The notes below the pieces were generated by a model, which did not search any database, had not been told where the DNA came from, and saw only the letters and a program-made list of their open reading frames with translations. A stretch of 64,000 nt of DNA from Polydactylus sextarius (taxonomy: Eukaryota > Chordata > Actinopteri > Polynemidae). The stretch lies in NCBI GenBank assembly GCA_016801845.1, contig CM028907.1, positions 16,212,598 through 16,276,597 of the forward strand, read 5' to 3'. The position numbers and the translations under genes were made by a program. Numbering within the stretch: the stretch's first letter is position 1; each line of letters opens with the position of its first letter. Of this stretch, positions 41,284 through 54,027 are shown piece after piece.

Positions 41284-42035
41284 GTCCATCCATCCATTGA
41301 ATTTCAACCACTAATTTAAGTTTGTGTCATGGGGCACAGCAGGTCAAACAAAGTAGCCCAGGTGTCCTTCTTACTAGCAACACTTTACAGTTGTTCCTGG
41401 GTTGATCCTGAGGCATTTCCAGGGTGGTTGAGGTATATAATCTCTGCAATATGTGAGGGGTCTACCCTGTGGTCTTAACCTAGTTAGACAGCCCAGAAAA
41501 CCTCTAACAGGAGGTGCCCAGGAGACATCCTGATCAGATGCCCAAACCACTCTAAATTGCTCCTTGTGGTGCAAAGGTGCACTGGTCCCTCACTCTATCT
41601 CTAATGCTGAGCCCAGCCACCAAAAAAAAAAAAAAACTCATTTTGGCCACTTGTATTCAGAAATTGACAGTTTGCTATTCAGCTCAGCCACCTCTTTACC
41701 ACAATGTCCCAGTGCAGCACCTGCCTTACTACTGATTCTGAACCGATTCTTCTATCTACCCTTGTGAGCAAGACCCCGAAAAACTCCATCACTTGGGTCA
41801 GCAACTCATCCCCAACCTCAAGGGAGCAATCAAACCCTTTCTGACAGACAACCATGGCCTTTGACAGAGGTGCTGACTCTCAACCCAGCCACTTCATACT
41901 TTGCTACAAACTGTTCGAGTGCATGCTGAATGTGTGATGATGCAAACAAGAACCATATTATCTGCAAAGAACAGATAATTCTGAGGCTTACAAACCAAAC
42001 ACATTCCTCCCTCCAGCTGCGCCTTGAGCAGCATT
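41284..42035 (-). mobile_element. RTE/Rex3-like LINE, 3' part of reverse transcriptase ORF, dead copy
   Basis: Minus-strand translation across frames gives LFFADNMVLV, then SKAMVVCQKGFDCSLEVGDE, VDRRIGSESVV, QLRWFGHLIRMSPGHLLLEV, GRPSHIAEII and DTWATLFDLLCP. This matches the order of the fish LINE polypeptide with FADD, SKSEAMVL, RWLGHLVRMPPGRLPGEV, GRP.TRW.DY and VWASLLRLLPP. The catalytic FADD box is FADN (41957-41968), and there are several frameshifts and stops. The 3' end carries the family's GGATGGATGG-type tail (revcomp of 41284-41297). A poly-A patch at 41621-41637 interrupts it. Assignment to RTE/Rex3 rather than a sister clade is from memory. Confidence 0.85.
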
Positions 42036-43399
42036 GCCAGCCTAAACCCTCCTACTGTAGCGGACACATTATTTTGTTCTCATATAATTCCTGTAAAATC
42101 TCTGAGTCATGCAACAACTACAGTAAAAAGGTAAGGTAATGAGCTCCTGGAGCAATGACTTCCCAAAAATTACTGTAAAATTTTATGGGCATGCTAATGG
42201 TTGCAATTGAAGTTAGAAGATAAGCACATCGCAAATTTTAGTAATTCGTAATTTAGACTTGAACTTGATGTCTTTTCCTGGTACAACTGGGCTTCCCTGT
42301 ATTTGATGTAATAACACAGATACACAGAGGAAATATTTAACTATCCAGACAGTGTATTACTCCAGACATTTTAACACACACACCCCAAAAGCACTCAGCT
42401 GCTTAACACTATTCTGCTCAATCCGTACATTTTCATTTAATTTGTCCAGAGATGTCCCAAGGCAACTATGGCCCTATTGACTGATCCCTAGGCTGCGACC
42501 TTTAAGTCAGACCTGCAGCACTAATTAATCTTAGCAGAGTGATACATTCAGAGGTTCAACCAACACTTAACACAGACAGCCCTGTACTCAGACTCCTTGC
42601 AGACAAATACATCTCTCACCACGAGAAAGCACCAAAGCCCTGTGTACATATTCCAACAGCAGACGTATGAATGCTATACCCCCTGAGCTAAGTGCTATAA
42701 GGAGAGGTTGAACTGATAATAAAGATTTAAATAAATGTCGAGGAAAACCTGTGCTCTATCTTGAGGATATAATATCTCTGGGAGCGGTTGGCAGAGAAAT
42801 TCACGAGACAAATATTTGCAAAGATAAAAGTAAAGAGCCAGGGATTTGAGTCCCACACCTCGCTGAGCACTGCTGGTTTGGTATTCATTTCCCAGCTGAA
42901 TGAAAGCAGAATTTAGTGGGCACATAGATTATTCATCTGTAACTCCAGCACAACCACTTATATCTTAACAACAGACCAGAATGTAAAACTGACTACAACT
43001 ACCTCACTGATAGATGGTGAGGGTGAGATATTTATGAGGCGAATGCACTGTCCTAAAACATGACAGCACATCTGAATAAAAACCAGAACATGTATTTTCT
43101 CTCAACCTGCTATGGCCAAACACAGGTCGATTTGAAAGGCAAGCAGTGCAAGGCAAGTATGTAATTAGAATGAATCACTCTTGACAACACAAGTGGACTT
43201 TTTTTTTTTTTTGTACAAATTTGTGTGGAAAAATTGCATTTACCCAATTCCATTTCTGATGTGATCTGTGGATTCTTAAACAAGTGTGAGTGATGGACTT
43301 AAAACATGGATGAATAACTAATGGATGGAAAACAGCTGAAAATGAAATGAAAAGCTTGGAACCTGTCTAGCCCCCCCCCCTCGCTTGGTGTCCTCCCTG
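42036..43399. other. gene-free stretch
   Basis: No exon supported. About 42460-42560 (CTATTGACTGATCCCTAGGC, GCAGCACTAATTAATC) has conserved-element texture. A T-tract lies at 43199-43212 and a C-run at 43371-43380. Confidence 0.5.
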
Positions 43400-43610
43400 C
43401 TTCAACTGCAGCAAAGCATTTTCAATGAGTTACCATAGAGATTATTATTGCAGTTGCTGTTGTGAAAAAAAGGCCCAAAACCTCAGGGACAGTAGCAGGA
43501 TGGCAGATATGACAAAAAAGGAAAAAAAAAGATAGGTTTTCTAGGGATTTAAATTTAAAGTTATATCATTATATTTGTTTGCTCTTCATTTTTAGAGGTA
43601 GAGATTTTGA
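43400..43610 (+). repeat. interspersed repeat unit Y, copy 1
   Basis: Runs from TTCAACTGCAGCAAAGCATT to GTAGAGATTTTGA. It is about 80% identical by eye to the block at 44991-45210. Shared words include GAGTTACCA, TCAGGGACAGTAGCAG, ATGGCAGATATG and GGTTTTCTAGGGAT. It has no open frame and is part of a dispersed teleost repeat. Confidence 0.85.
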
Positions 43611-43714
43611 TTTTTCTTTTCTCTGAGTATTTATTTTGCAGTAAGCTATGCCAAATAAAGATAAACAGACAAGGGTTATGTCAGGTCTTAGAGGACTTGT
43701 CACAACTTACATCC

Positions 43715-43880
43715 CTGTGTCCTTGAATAAAACACTTAACCTCAGCTGCTCCACTGGAGCCACTCAGTGGTCAGCAGTCGACGACTGCTGCAACACTGAG
43801 CTGCTCCCAGGTATGAATTTGTGCAACTGTACCATGAATGTTAAGCAGAGCACAGCTGGAAAAGAGCAAGTACATTTAGC
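43715..43880 (+). mobile_element. teleost interspersed repeat (non-autonomous, family unnamed)
   Basis: The succession TGTCCTTGAATAAAACACTTA, CAGTGGTCAGCAGTCG, GAGCTGCTCCCAGGTATGAA and GCAAGTACATTTAGC parallels a very common fish repeat. In that repeat a 'tgtccttgggcaagacact' head is followed by 'tggtcagcag', a 'gtatgaatgtgtg' body and a 'tacagtccattta' end. The copy is old and has no promoter boxes I can identify. Confidence 0.5.
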
Positions 43881-44883
43881 TGACCAAGATAAATAAAAGT
43901 AAGATAAAAAAAAAAAAAACAGAGCTGTGTATTTTTAAAGGTATGTCATTTCAGCGCAGTGAGCTGTGAATATAGTGACAAAGATGAAAGAGAGATAAAA
44001 ACCGAAGGTGAAATGAAAAGGTCGTAAAATGACAATCTTGTTTGAATAATACAGAATATAAAACAGAATAAACAAAATATAATGACCTGGGTGTTTATGG
44101 AGAAATTCACAGAGGCTTTGGTTTGATGCGAAGGCTTGATTTATGCAGCTCCATCAAGTACAATGAGAGAACTAGCAGATGTGATATGTTAGAGCCATGG
44201 ATGGAAACCATGGTGTGAAATCAACTTGTTGGACAAAACACCTACATTCAGATTTGTGAAACAGTAAACCAGTCAGAATTTGGTAGATATTACAACATGC
44301 TTCACACATTCACACATGGTTGCTTGTTACCTAGCTACATCCAGGATAGAAAAATTTGGAGACAGTGGATAGTAAAGGCAATACAGGTGCATACTGTGTG
44401 AGAATTGAAATATTTTTATATGTATATTCACCATATAAGAACATTTTGAGCCTGCATATACGTATAGACAAAAGCAGTGGTCATTATACTATCTTGTTCA
44501 TGTGCTTGTGTGTGTATATATCTCATGTGTATGTCAACTGGGAGGCATCATTACAGGCCAAAATCAGGATTTATTCCTTGTGATATCCTGCTTTTACAAA
44601 ATCTGGACAGACACCCTGGCAACATTTGAAAAGATTACAATAGTATCATGGCAGAGAAAATGGCAACAATAAGAGAGACTGTAAATGAGGCAGAAAAGCT
44701 CTGAGTTTTGAGTTTCTTTGCAAATCTTTTTTACCCATGCTGTGGCAATCCAAAGCTTGTGCTAGATACCTGCTAGACTCATCCAGTTATGTGTCACATG
44801 TGGACAACCACTGTTCCCATGGACCTGACTGACACATGAAGTAGCTGTTATGTGCCAGTAGGTGCTTACTTGAGAATATTGAT

Positions 44884-44986
44884 AGAACTTTCTAAAATCT
44901 TTCTAAATAAGAAGCTAAAGCCAGGAGGCAGTCGGCATAATTTAGAAAAAAAACGAAAGCAGGGGGAACCAGCTAGCCAGGATTTA
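44884..44986 (+). repeat. interspersed repeat unit X, copy 1
   Basis: Contains AAGAAGCTAAAGCCAGGAGG and GGGGAACCAGCTAGCCAGG. The same layout recurs at 45341-45442. The phrase matches a widespread teleost repeat (GCTAA..CC..CAGCTAG..AG). It lies directly before unit Y copy 2. Confidence 0.8.
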
Positions 44987-44990
44987 AGTG

Positions 44991-45210
44991 CTTCGACTGC
45001 AGCAAAGTATTTTCAGTGAGTTACCACAGAGATGATTGTTGAAGTTGCTGTGGTGAAAAAAAAATAAAAAATTGGGCAAAAATCTCAGGGACAGTAGCAG
45101 CATGGCAGATATGCAGAGCAAAGGAATAAATCAGACTGGTTTTCTAGGGATATGAATTCAAAGTTATACTAATATTTGTTGCTTTTAATTTTTAAGAGTA
45201 GAGATTTTGA
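44991..45210 (+). repeat. interspersed repeat unit Y, copy 2
   Basis: The second copy of the block at 43400-43610, with small insertions (GGGCAAAAATC and AGAGCAAAGGAATAAATC). It follows unit X directly, which suggests that X and Y are parts of one longer element. Confidence 0.85.
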
Positions 45211-45340
45211 ATTCTCAAACTCCTGTTAGATACTGCCCCATCCAGTCCTGGGTCATGGGTGAGCAACCACCATTTCTGAGGAATGTCCAAAACGTGAGGT
45301 AGTTGTGATACATGAGATGAGAGGTATTTGATAAGACTGA

Positions 45341-45460
45341 TATAACTTTCGCATCTCTCTACATAACAAGCTAAAGCCGAGAGGTTGTCAGCCTAATTTA
45401 GAAAATCACAGAAAAAAGGGAGAACCAGCTAGTCTGGATTTACGTGGGTACCAGCATCTC
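45341..45460 (+). repeat. interspersed repeat unit X, copy 2
   Basis: Contains AACAAGCTAAAGCCGAGAGG and GAGAACCAGCTAGTCTGG, then TACCAGCATCTCTAAAGCTC, a phrase typical of the same teleost repeat. Here X is not followed by Y. Confidence 0.8.
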
Positions 45461-45670
45461 TAAAGCTCAGTAACACCAGGCCTGTCATCAATACTGCTTC
45501 ATGCAACACAGTGACTATGAAGCCTGGGGTTGCCCACTTCTTCCAGTAGATAAAATCACATTGGTTATAGCAAAATAGAGGGGAAATGCACTATTCAGCA
45601 AGATTGAGGATTAAATGTTTTATCTTATTATTTTAAGTTTTGGAGCAACAAACCATTTTCCCCCCAAACC

Positions 45671-45937
<267 letters not shown>

Positions 45938-48900
45938 CATTCATGAGCAGACTGCATCTCACCAGAGTCCAGACTGCTGCGTCAGTTATTGCTCAGGTAT
46001 ACTTCCGTACACTGAGGTGTTATAAGACTCCCCATAGGATTTAAGGCCAATGAAAGTGCTCCCATTTTCTTCTTTTGCAGGCATCAAACCTGTGACCTTT
46101 AAATCGCAGGAGATTCTCACTCAGCCGTTTTTTCCAAAGAGTTGTTATACAGGAGCTGTTTCCTCTTTGGATTTTTGTCTACCTATCAAGCCGCCCATAG
46201 AGACTCTCTACCCATACCTACACTTCCCCCTAAATTTAATAAAGCCACAACATAGAGAAAAGCTTAAATTGTGTTAAGTCTAACATTACTGGATCTGTTG
46301 TGTTCTCTCTGGATATGATGGATAGGCAGCAGTGAGGAGCTACTCTACAGCAGCCTGCTATAAGGGACAGAATAAGCTGCAGGAGGAGATCACTGACTTT
46401 CTACTGAGACTCTGAGCTGTTAGGAAGTTGTTATGCGGCAAAATGTGACTTTCTTCAGTCTTCCTCTTATCAAAAGCACAGGTAAACTCACCGCAGCACT
46501 GAGAGGCACTCAACGCCTGCGATCAATACATCAATCAGGAGACGTTCCTGGCTTGAGGCAGCCCTCACTAGTAATCATCCTCTTCAGTCATCCTTTTGGT
46601 GAAATAGAAGTTACGATATCTTTATCATCAGTGAGACTGTTTATGAAGGCCTGGGGAGATCAGAAGAGGACAGCACGTGACTATAAATATATATAAAAAA
46701 AAAAAAAACAGCAGCAAGGTAATCAATAAAACCATGACATGGTGTAAAGGTGTTTCCACAGAGGCTCTAGTTGTTTATAGGGTAGAGCAACTTTGTTTAT
46801 CCATTAAAAGATGAAGGATTATTATACCTTATATTGTGTCTTACGTTCTACAGAATCTCATATCCTTAGGCAACGCCAGGAGCTTCTAATAATGACATTT
46901 AAAAATAAATAATCTGTCCTCTGGCTGCAGACAACCAAATCAGCACATAAATTGAAATTTACATAAACATTAAAGGAACTTAAATTCATTATACATCCAC
47001 ATATAATCTCAATCTAAATGCATTTAAGGATGAGTATGAGGAGTTCTGTGTCTCACACTGAACTGTTTTTCAGCCAATTAGAGAAAAAAACCAAATAAAT
47101 GTTGGCATTAATAAAGATGATGGAACAGGGCAGTGTTCAGGGCAGATTGTTCATGAAATGCTAGTGTGACACACATGATAGGAATTGTAATGCTCCTGTC
47201 AAGGCCTAATTCTGTGTTTTAGATTCCATATCCATGTCAATCCTGTTCCTTTTTTTTCTTTTTGCAAACACCATTTGTGGCTGACAACAGAACTAAAGGC
47301 CACCCGTGTCCATATCACAAAATATGCCCCTGCACATCAAAACCCATCTCTCCTGGGATTAGCCACGGCTGCTGCTATTCCCACTGGGAGGAATCCTGAT
47401 GAGGAAGCACAGCACCGACTGGTTCAATGTGATAACTCAGCGTGTGAGCTCACCATTACAGTGATTATATGGCCACCAATGGAGACGCATGTAAACTCAT
47501 TCCTCATTTTTTTTTCCAAATCTACACTTTTACATTACCGCACTGCTAATACGACTCTTAAGAAAGGGTTTGTCATTGCTTTTTCTTCATAACGTCATAT
47601 GTTTCAACCCATTAATAATCAATTAAAGTTTATTAATATAACATTGTCAGCATGAGGAAATTCACAGTACATTTGCTAAGGTGTAAATCTTAATAAGATG
47701 ATAATAAATGGATTTTAGTTTAAACAGTTTTTTTTTAACGTCAAATTTCTACTTTTATTTTTTCTTCTTTATGCTTTCCTCACTAGTTGAGATGGACTTT
47801 GCACCAATCAGGATTTAGAGAAGGTTGAATTGCTTGATTATTTGGTCACTTTCAACTCAAATTGAAACTCAACTCAAACAGATTCATTTTTTGGGCAACT
47901 AAGGAATAAAGAGGAATAAAGATGCTTTTTAAACTTTGTCGTGTCGATTGAATCGTTAGTCATTAATATTATAGTGTAATAGACTTTTGAAGCCAAGTGT
48001 TCAGGGGGCTTTAAGGGCAGTTTAAGTCTTTTATAACTTTAGTTTTATATTTGTAGCTTCTGCCATCTGTCATCAGTTACATAACTCTGTACTCCCTAAA
48101 GTAAACGCTGTGATTTCTGGATGCTGCCTAAAAATGTGTCAGAAATAGCCCCATGATCACAAAGTTTGTGAACAAGCGGTGACAGTTTTGCTAGATTAGT
48201 TGCACACCAACTCAACCAACTACATATTCTATTTTATCAAAAGAGACATTAATAGCCACATTACAGACACAATATATAACAGCTATAATGAGTTAATTAG
48301 TAAACTTCTGGTGGTAGTGAGCAGATTTATTTCCCTAAGGACAGAAACAGGTTAGATGTTTCCTTCTGTTTCATGTCTTTGTGCTTCTTTTTAATTACCA
48401 ATGGGCTTTATAAGAACGTGGGATTGTGTGACCAAAGCATTAAGGGAAAAAGGTAATTACCTTCATGATAAGACATCATAAAAAAGTGGGATATATGCCA
48501 AGCTAAGCTAACTAGCCACTGACTGTAGTCTCAAGTATTGTTAAAGGCTTATAACAGATATGTAAAGAAATAGCTACTTTAACATTATTTAGAGCTTACA
48601 AACTCAGCTTGTTAGAAAGTTGAACTAACAATAAAAATTGATTGTTTTCCATGAATTGTTTTAGAAAACCACAAAAACAAGGTTGCTCCATTTATTTGTC
48701 ATTGAACAGATGCCAATAATATGAATGAATTCATCAGAACATCAATTATGAAAAGGCAACAGCTTACTCTGTATGAAACACTGATTTGTGTTTTTCTATC
48801 ATCATAAGCCAGACAAATAAAACCTTTCCATTGTCTGTAGAAGAAGCTAATCCACAGCTGAGTTGAAGAAAGAATGGGGCTCTGTTCCAAGATCCCTATA

Positions 48901-48959
48901 CATCCGCTCCTCTGTCCTCATTCTTGCCCTCAATTCCCAAAGCAATCTCAAGTCAGTGG

Positions 48960-49340
48960 TTCTATTAAAACAATACTGCCTCATGCAAATTGCTACTGTC
49001 AAGCCCCTTGGTTTTATTTCTCGTCCTTACCGCTGCTCTCAAATGCTTTAATGGAAATTGTGCCAGCCAGACTTTGCAGCATCAGGTAGAATCAATGGTA
49101 TCAATAAAACAATCTGACAATCATCGCCAGCACATTCATGCTAAAAAGAGCAATATGTGCCACCGGATGGATGAGCACTTCATTGAGGGCTGTTGCCAAC
49201 AAACCAGGTAATTACAAACAGGGCCAACGAATCTAACCTCCACCTGTGCAGCTTCCAGACTGCACAACTTTTTGGTACAGAAACATAATTATCCTAATTG
49301 GCAGGTAGCGGCCTGCTCTATTGTTACATCTCAGTGGTAA
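48960..49340. promoter_or_regulatory. candidate conserved non-coding block
   Basis: A balanced stretch with no repeat and dense regulatory-looking words: CAGGTAATTACAAACAGGGC, AACATAATTATCCTAATTGG, GACAATCATCGCC and CAATATGTGCCACCGG. The sequence continues in similar style to about 49960. Overlapping open frames in several registers without homology fit non-coding rather than coding constraint. Texture-based only. Confidence 0.28.
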
Positions 49341-51603
49341 TGTTAATGACCCACTGTCTGCACTCTGTTAGCTTCTGTTCATCCCTGAATACTGTTGAAA
49401 TTCAGAAATAAATTAATTAATAAAAAGCTCTAAGCTCTTAACATAAGATTTATCTTGTCTGTTACATTAGCAACCTTTTAATTAAATGACTGATTTACAT
49501 TCTGGGCACTTTAGCGCTGTTCAACTTCTCCTGACATGCATTAGTCATAAGGTATTGCTGTGTGCGCAAGGGCACTTGCAGGGTACCCTGTTGAGTTCAT
49601 TAAGACTGCCGTCTGCTCCGAGGAGTATTCTTGTTTCTTCAACTCAGACGATTGGATCGGCTCAAGTCTACTCTCTCTTGATAATGAGGCCTTTGCTGTA
49701 GTTGTGTGGGTCGGTCTCAGTCAGCCATTCATGGTTTTTCTCGACTGAAGTTAACTCACTAGTCTGAGGGAATACATTGTCTACTCAAGGTCTCCTGCTC
49801 CCCGGGTCAAACGGGATGAAATTAAAGACCCTTGACACCACTTCTGCTTTCGTAGTGAATTTAAATATGGAATTGTTCCAAAAGAAGGGACAATAAAAAG
49901 AGAGCTTCAGTTGCTAATTATAAGTGAAGAAACCACCCACGTCTTGAGTCGAAGTGGTTGCTAAAGTATTTGGTGATTAAGTTCCCACTGAAGCACATTG
50001 ATAACACATTTTAAAGCAGTAAGTTTGATCAAACATCATCTTATAAATGACCAATATCAACACTATTGTCCTTATGTCCGCTCAAAATCCAGAACCACCT
50101 GACGATCAAATGCTGAATATCCCCTCAACCCTGTTGCCATTTTAATGTCATAGCAGAGATAACTTAACACACTTTAGAAGTTTAGTTTAGTTGGCAGATA
50201 GACAGATAGATACATTTAGATACAGAAACATTTTCTAAAAATTCAACAACTTCTTTTATAAAACATCTACCTCTTACATTTTTTTTACAGGGGCTTTCAT
50301 ATATTTTCAACTTTTATAAAGAATCCTCCTGTGCAAGATGATCAATTTTAATTACAAACCAAATAAATTAGAGGTCTAAAATGTCTTAGCTGGTTGAAGC
50401 TCCTTCTGTTCAGAAACACCCTGTTCTGTGTCACATTCACTTTCCTCCCATGTGTATTTGTGTCTACTTCATGAAAATCTACTTAAAAAAGCAAAAAAAG
50501 TGTCATCCAAACAACAGGAAAACATTTCTGTTGAGATTTGAAAAAAAAAATGTTTTCAGGACAGTGACAGAAATTAAGTTTCATTTAGAAACAACACCTA
50601 GCAGTCAATAAACACCACCAGAAGGCAAACTTTGGCCTCTTTTTACATCTTACATGCGACCAACCAAAGCAGCTGAACAGCTTGGCAACTTCCAACACAA
50701 GAAAGAACTTCTGAGCCTCTAAACAAATAAGCTTTCTGTTCCACTGTCAGCCATTATGTTAATTTGCTAATGCAGATTAAAAAGTAATTGTTAACAATGT
50801 GTACACAGAATAATCTGCCTTGGCTGACTGCAGTGGAGTAGATAAGAATAGGCTGTAGAGATGTCCAGTGTAGGGCATTATATGCTTCATTACACTCTTT
50901 TGTTCTTAGTGTGTTCATTTAAAAAGATTCTGTGGGGGCAAAAACAAATGTAACCCTATTCTCACACCCCCACTGTCTAAACTTACTTTAACTACAGTAA
51001 CGTGATGTTAAATCAACCTTTAACTTTAGCTTCTGTTATTTCCCTTGGAACCCAAAGACCGAAAGAACCAAGTCATCCAGAGATCACTTATGTGACATTG
51101 AATTATATCTAATAAGTATCATATCTTTACAAAATAAGCTGTAACGGTCTGGTAGAGGCTACCTGTACTGCTATTTAGTGAACTTCTCTAATTTAATGCT
51201 GTTTTAAATTATAGAACATTTTTTTAACTGGTATTTTTGTGAGGATGAAACAAATTGAGTTAACCCTGGCATTACTGCCTTCGGGAAATAATGGCATTAA
51301 TCTTCTCCCACCTACTTGTTTTTTGAATGTTACCATGCTAACTGCCAGCCATATAAATGTAGAACAGTACTGTGTGACCAAGTTTAGCTTCACACGAGGC
51401 AGGGGGTGACTAGCTGACGTATTTTCCCTCGAGGAACTTCTCGTATATGTACGCGCTCTCTGCTGAGACCATTAAGTACTGCAAGCCCGTACAAACCCGT
51501 ATTCTTGACTTCATCTCGGCTCGAGCTGCTGCTGATACCAGCTGTCGTACACACTCTCTGCCCCCAGCACTTCCCGCACATGTTTAAAATGCAGCCTGTA
51601 CAC

Positions 51604-51680
51604 CAGGGGTCAGCAATTAGGTTTAACTGAGCGCCTGCTTATTTCAGATGTGTACAATAGGGGGCCACCGAAGTTATACA
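51604..51680 (+). mobile_element. possible hAT-type element end
   Basis: CAGGGGTCAGCAATTAGGTT resembles the CAGGGGTCGGCAAC terminal repeat of hAT (Charlie-like) elements. A second GGGGGCCACCG word at about 51660 is also seen in such elements. No opposite end was found nearby, so this would be a truncated copy. Confidence 0.35.
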
Positions 51681-52264
51681 GGCACAGCAGAGAAGCAGTT
51701 TATAAGCTGCTTATTAGATCATTTATAAAAGTTGGAAGTGTTTGGATTGTAGTTGAGGGCAATTGTTGTTGTTTTTTCCCCCCGCAACGCATTTTCTAGT
51801 GCTTAAAACAGCTTATGTTTCTTTACAACTTAACAGAAAAAAAGACTCACGGGGCTGCAACTAAGAACTACTTTTATTGTCATTTAAACTGCAGATTTTC
51901 TCACCAAATCAATTAAGTTTTCAAAGTCAGACCTGTCTTCCTCCATTCTATTCAGATCCAGAATGTGTTAATTATAATAACTCTTATGGTCTGAGTATCT
52001 CTTACTTTTTTTTGTCCAAACTATACATAAATATGTAGAGACTGTGTATTGTGTAACACTGGAGACCAGCAGATTGGTTTCTCCTGCACTCTTCGGCCTT
52101 AAAGGCATGAGAGGTGAATCTGCCAAGGTAAAATAACATTTGAACATCCCGGCACTACTGTAGCTGTCAAGCTAACTGCTTAAAAAACAATGAACTTTGG
52201 CTTTCCTAGTTTTTCCTGTACTTGCCAGTTTTTACTCCTCCCTGGTGTTTTGTTCTCCAGTATG

Positions 52265-52288
52265 TTTTTTTTTTTTTTTTTTTTTTTT
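52265..52288. repeat. poly-T tract (24 nt)
   Basis: A T-run followed by AGAAAATATTG. No transposon body recognised on either side. Confidence 0.9.
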
Positions 52289-52916
52289 AGAAAATATTGT
52301 GGGGATACAATATTTGGAGATTAACTTTGTTAAATTAAAATAATGCAATAAGTTAAAAATGTATTCAAGAAATGTACTTGCACCGCTGATTTTTAATAAG
52401 TGTGGTTATGTTGATGACTTTATATGAGGACTCTCCTGTTGTCCTTCAAAGATTACCACTGACAAGTCAACTTGCAAGTTCAGTAACTAAGTCAAAGGTC
52501 ATTTATATATAGAAAAACAGTACATACAGAAGTACAGTATTACTACAGCAATTTCAATCACAGGCTTAATCACAGTCTCTATTATTCTTGTGTCTGAATG
52601 ATCACAATGACCGGCAAAAGCAAAGCAGTTGCAGCATAATCCAAATGGACGTTTGTTTCTGTCAAAGTACGTCAACCGAAAGTGGTTTTGCCCTTGATCC
52701 CCCCTCCTTCAGACTGTTATTATAAGTGTCTGACAACATTATGGATAGGATTCCTACAGAGACTGCCATGTGTCTAACATATAACAGAGGTCTCGCTCAA
52801 GGAGAATTTTCATTCTGAAATGTCTGGGGAGGCGAGTTGAGTGGGAGTGAGTGAATGCCGTTGAGTAAAGATTGAAGTTACATCACAGAGTTATGGTACA
52901 GAACATGTTGCTATCT

Positions 52917-52941
52917 ATTATTATTATTATTATTATTATTA
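52917..52941. repeat. (TTA)n microsatellite
   Basis: About eight TTA triplets. Confidence 0.95.
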
Positions 52942-53819
52942 GAAGCTTAAAAAGAGTTGATTTTGATTGATTGTGATGTGCTGGAAATGTGTTGAAACCA
53001 GCTGTGCTACAAGCTCTAACACTCCTGTCTGCTCTCTGCCTTGCAGACCTCTCTTTGCAGTGGCCATTTGATCAGGGTGACTACTGTCAGTCAAATAGCA
53101 GAAGAAATCCTGGACAGTGCAGTTTTTCCTGATGAAAAATGCTGTTTTAGGAGCAAACGCAGACCTGCTGCAGCTGTTTTCGCAGATGCTGGTTATAGCA
53201 TTTTTTTTTTTTTTTGCTCAATATTGGATTAAGTCCAAAATTTTTTTGTCTGTGTTAGTCATTTAGACCTAAATGATGGAGGAAACACAGCACACACATT
53301 TTTAAATGATTGGAATTACACTTTAAGGTGAAAAGCACCATCATCTTAACTCCTTAAATCTTTGTAATTGATTGATACAATATGTAACTGTTCTGGAAAG
53401 CTTGTAAACATCATGCGCACTCAGCATTTGATATCTTTCCTGTCCCCCGTCTGTTCTGTTGGGAATTTTATGGTCCTTATGTTACTTCAGAAAAAGCTGG
53501 GAAAAGGAAACAGATGAGCTTGTGCTGCAATGAAACCACACCTGTTTTTGTTTTTTTTTTTTGTTTTTTTTTTTTTTCAGAAATGCACCGTGAAGAAAGC
53601 ATAGACACCACACAGCCAAGAAGTGATATGAGAAATATTTCTTATTCAGGTGGACAGCCAGTGACATGAGTGATGGAATACGTCTTACAGAAAGAGTAGA
53701 ACAGAATGAAACAGATCACCAAGGTTACCATGGCATCTTTCTCTCAGCTGTCGACAAAGTGTAGAGGAGGAAAACACATCTATAAAGCTTTAACATTGTA
53801 TTCGATGAGATCTTATAGG

Positions 53820-54027
53820 ATACCATTAAAGACACTATGTTTTATTCTTTCTTTATGTGCAAGATACAAGTTCATGGCGGAAAATTACAATATAAACATT
53901 GTATGTGCGTTTCGTAGTTGAAATAATAAGGGTTACAGATACTGTAGGGCATATCCACCTCCAGAATCAGGCTGTTCATCTCAATTTGAGGGCAGGGGGT
54001 AAAAGGTCGGGTGCCTTCTCGCACAAT
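53820..54027 (-). other. suclg1: suclg1 3' untranslated region (inferred)
   Basis: This is the sequence from the stop codon to the likely cleavage zone about 20 nt past a canonical poly(A) signal. The length of roughly 200 nt is inferred from that signal alone; the exact cleavage site cannot be seen. There are no microsatellites or transposon pieces in this stretch. A longer alternative 3' UTR using a more distal signal cannot be excluded. Confidence 0.55.
53841..53846 (-). terminator. candidate poly(A) signal AATAAA for suclg1
   Basis: TTTATT on the + strand reads AATAAA on the minus strand, 181 nt past the suclg1 stop codon. It is the first canonical hexamer I see downstream of the stop. 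The GU-rich downstream element is weak, so the assignment rests on the hexamer and its position. Confidence 0.55.

Noticed and set aside
45295..45317. TGAGGTAG start resembling a let-7 seed
   Set aside because: Only the first eight bases match and no hairpin arm was found; it lies within repeat-derived DNA.
53041..53232. Possible exon behind an acceptor-like CTCTGCCTTGCAG
   Set aside because: No recognisable protein family, and the frame runs into a T-tract; no partner exon seen.
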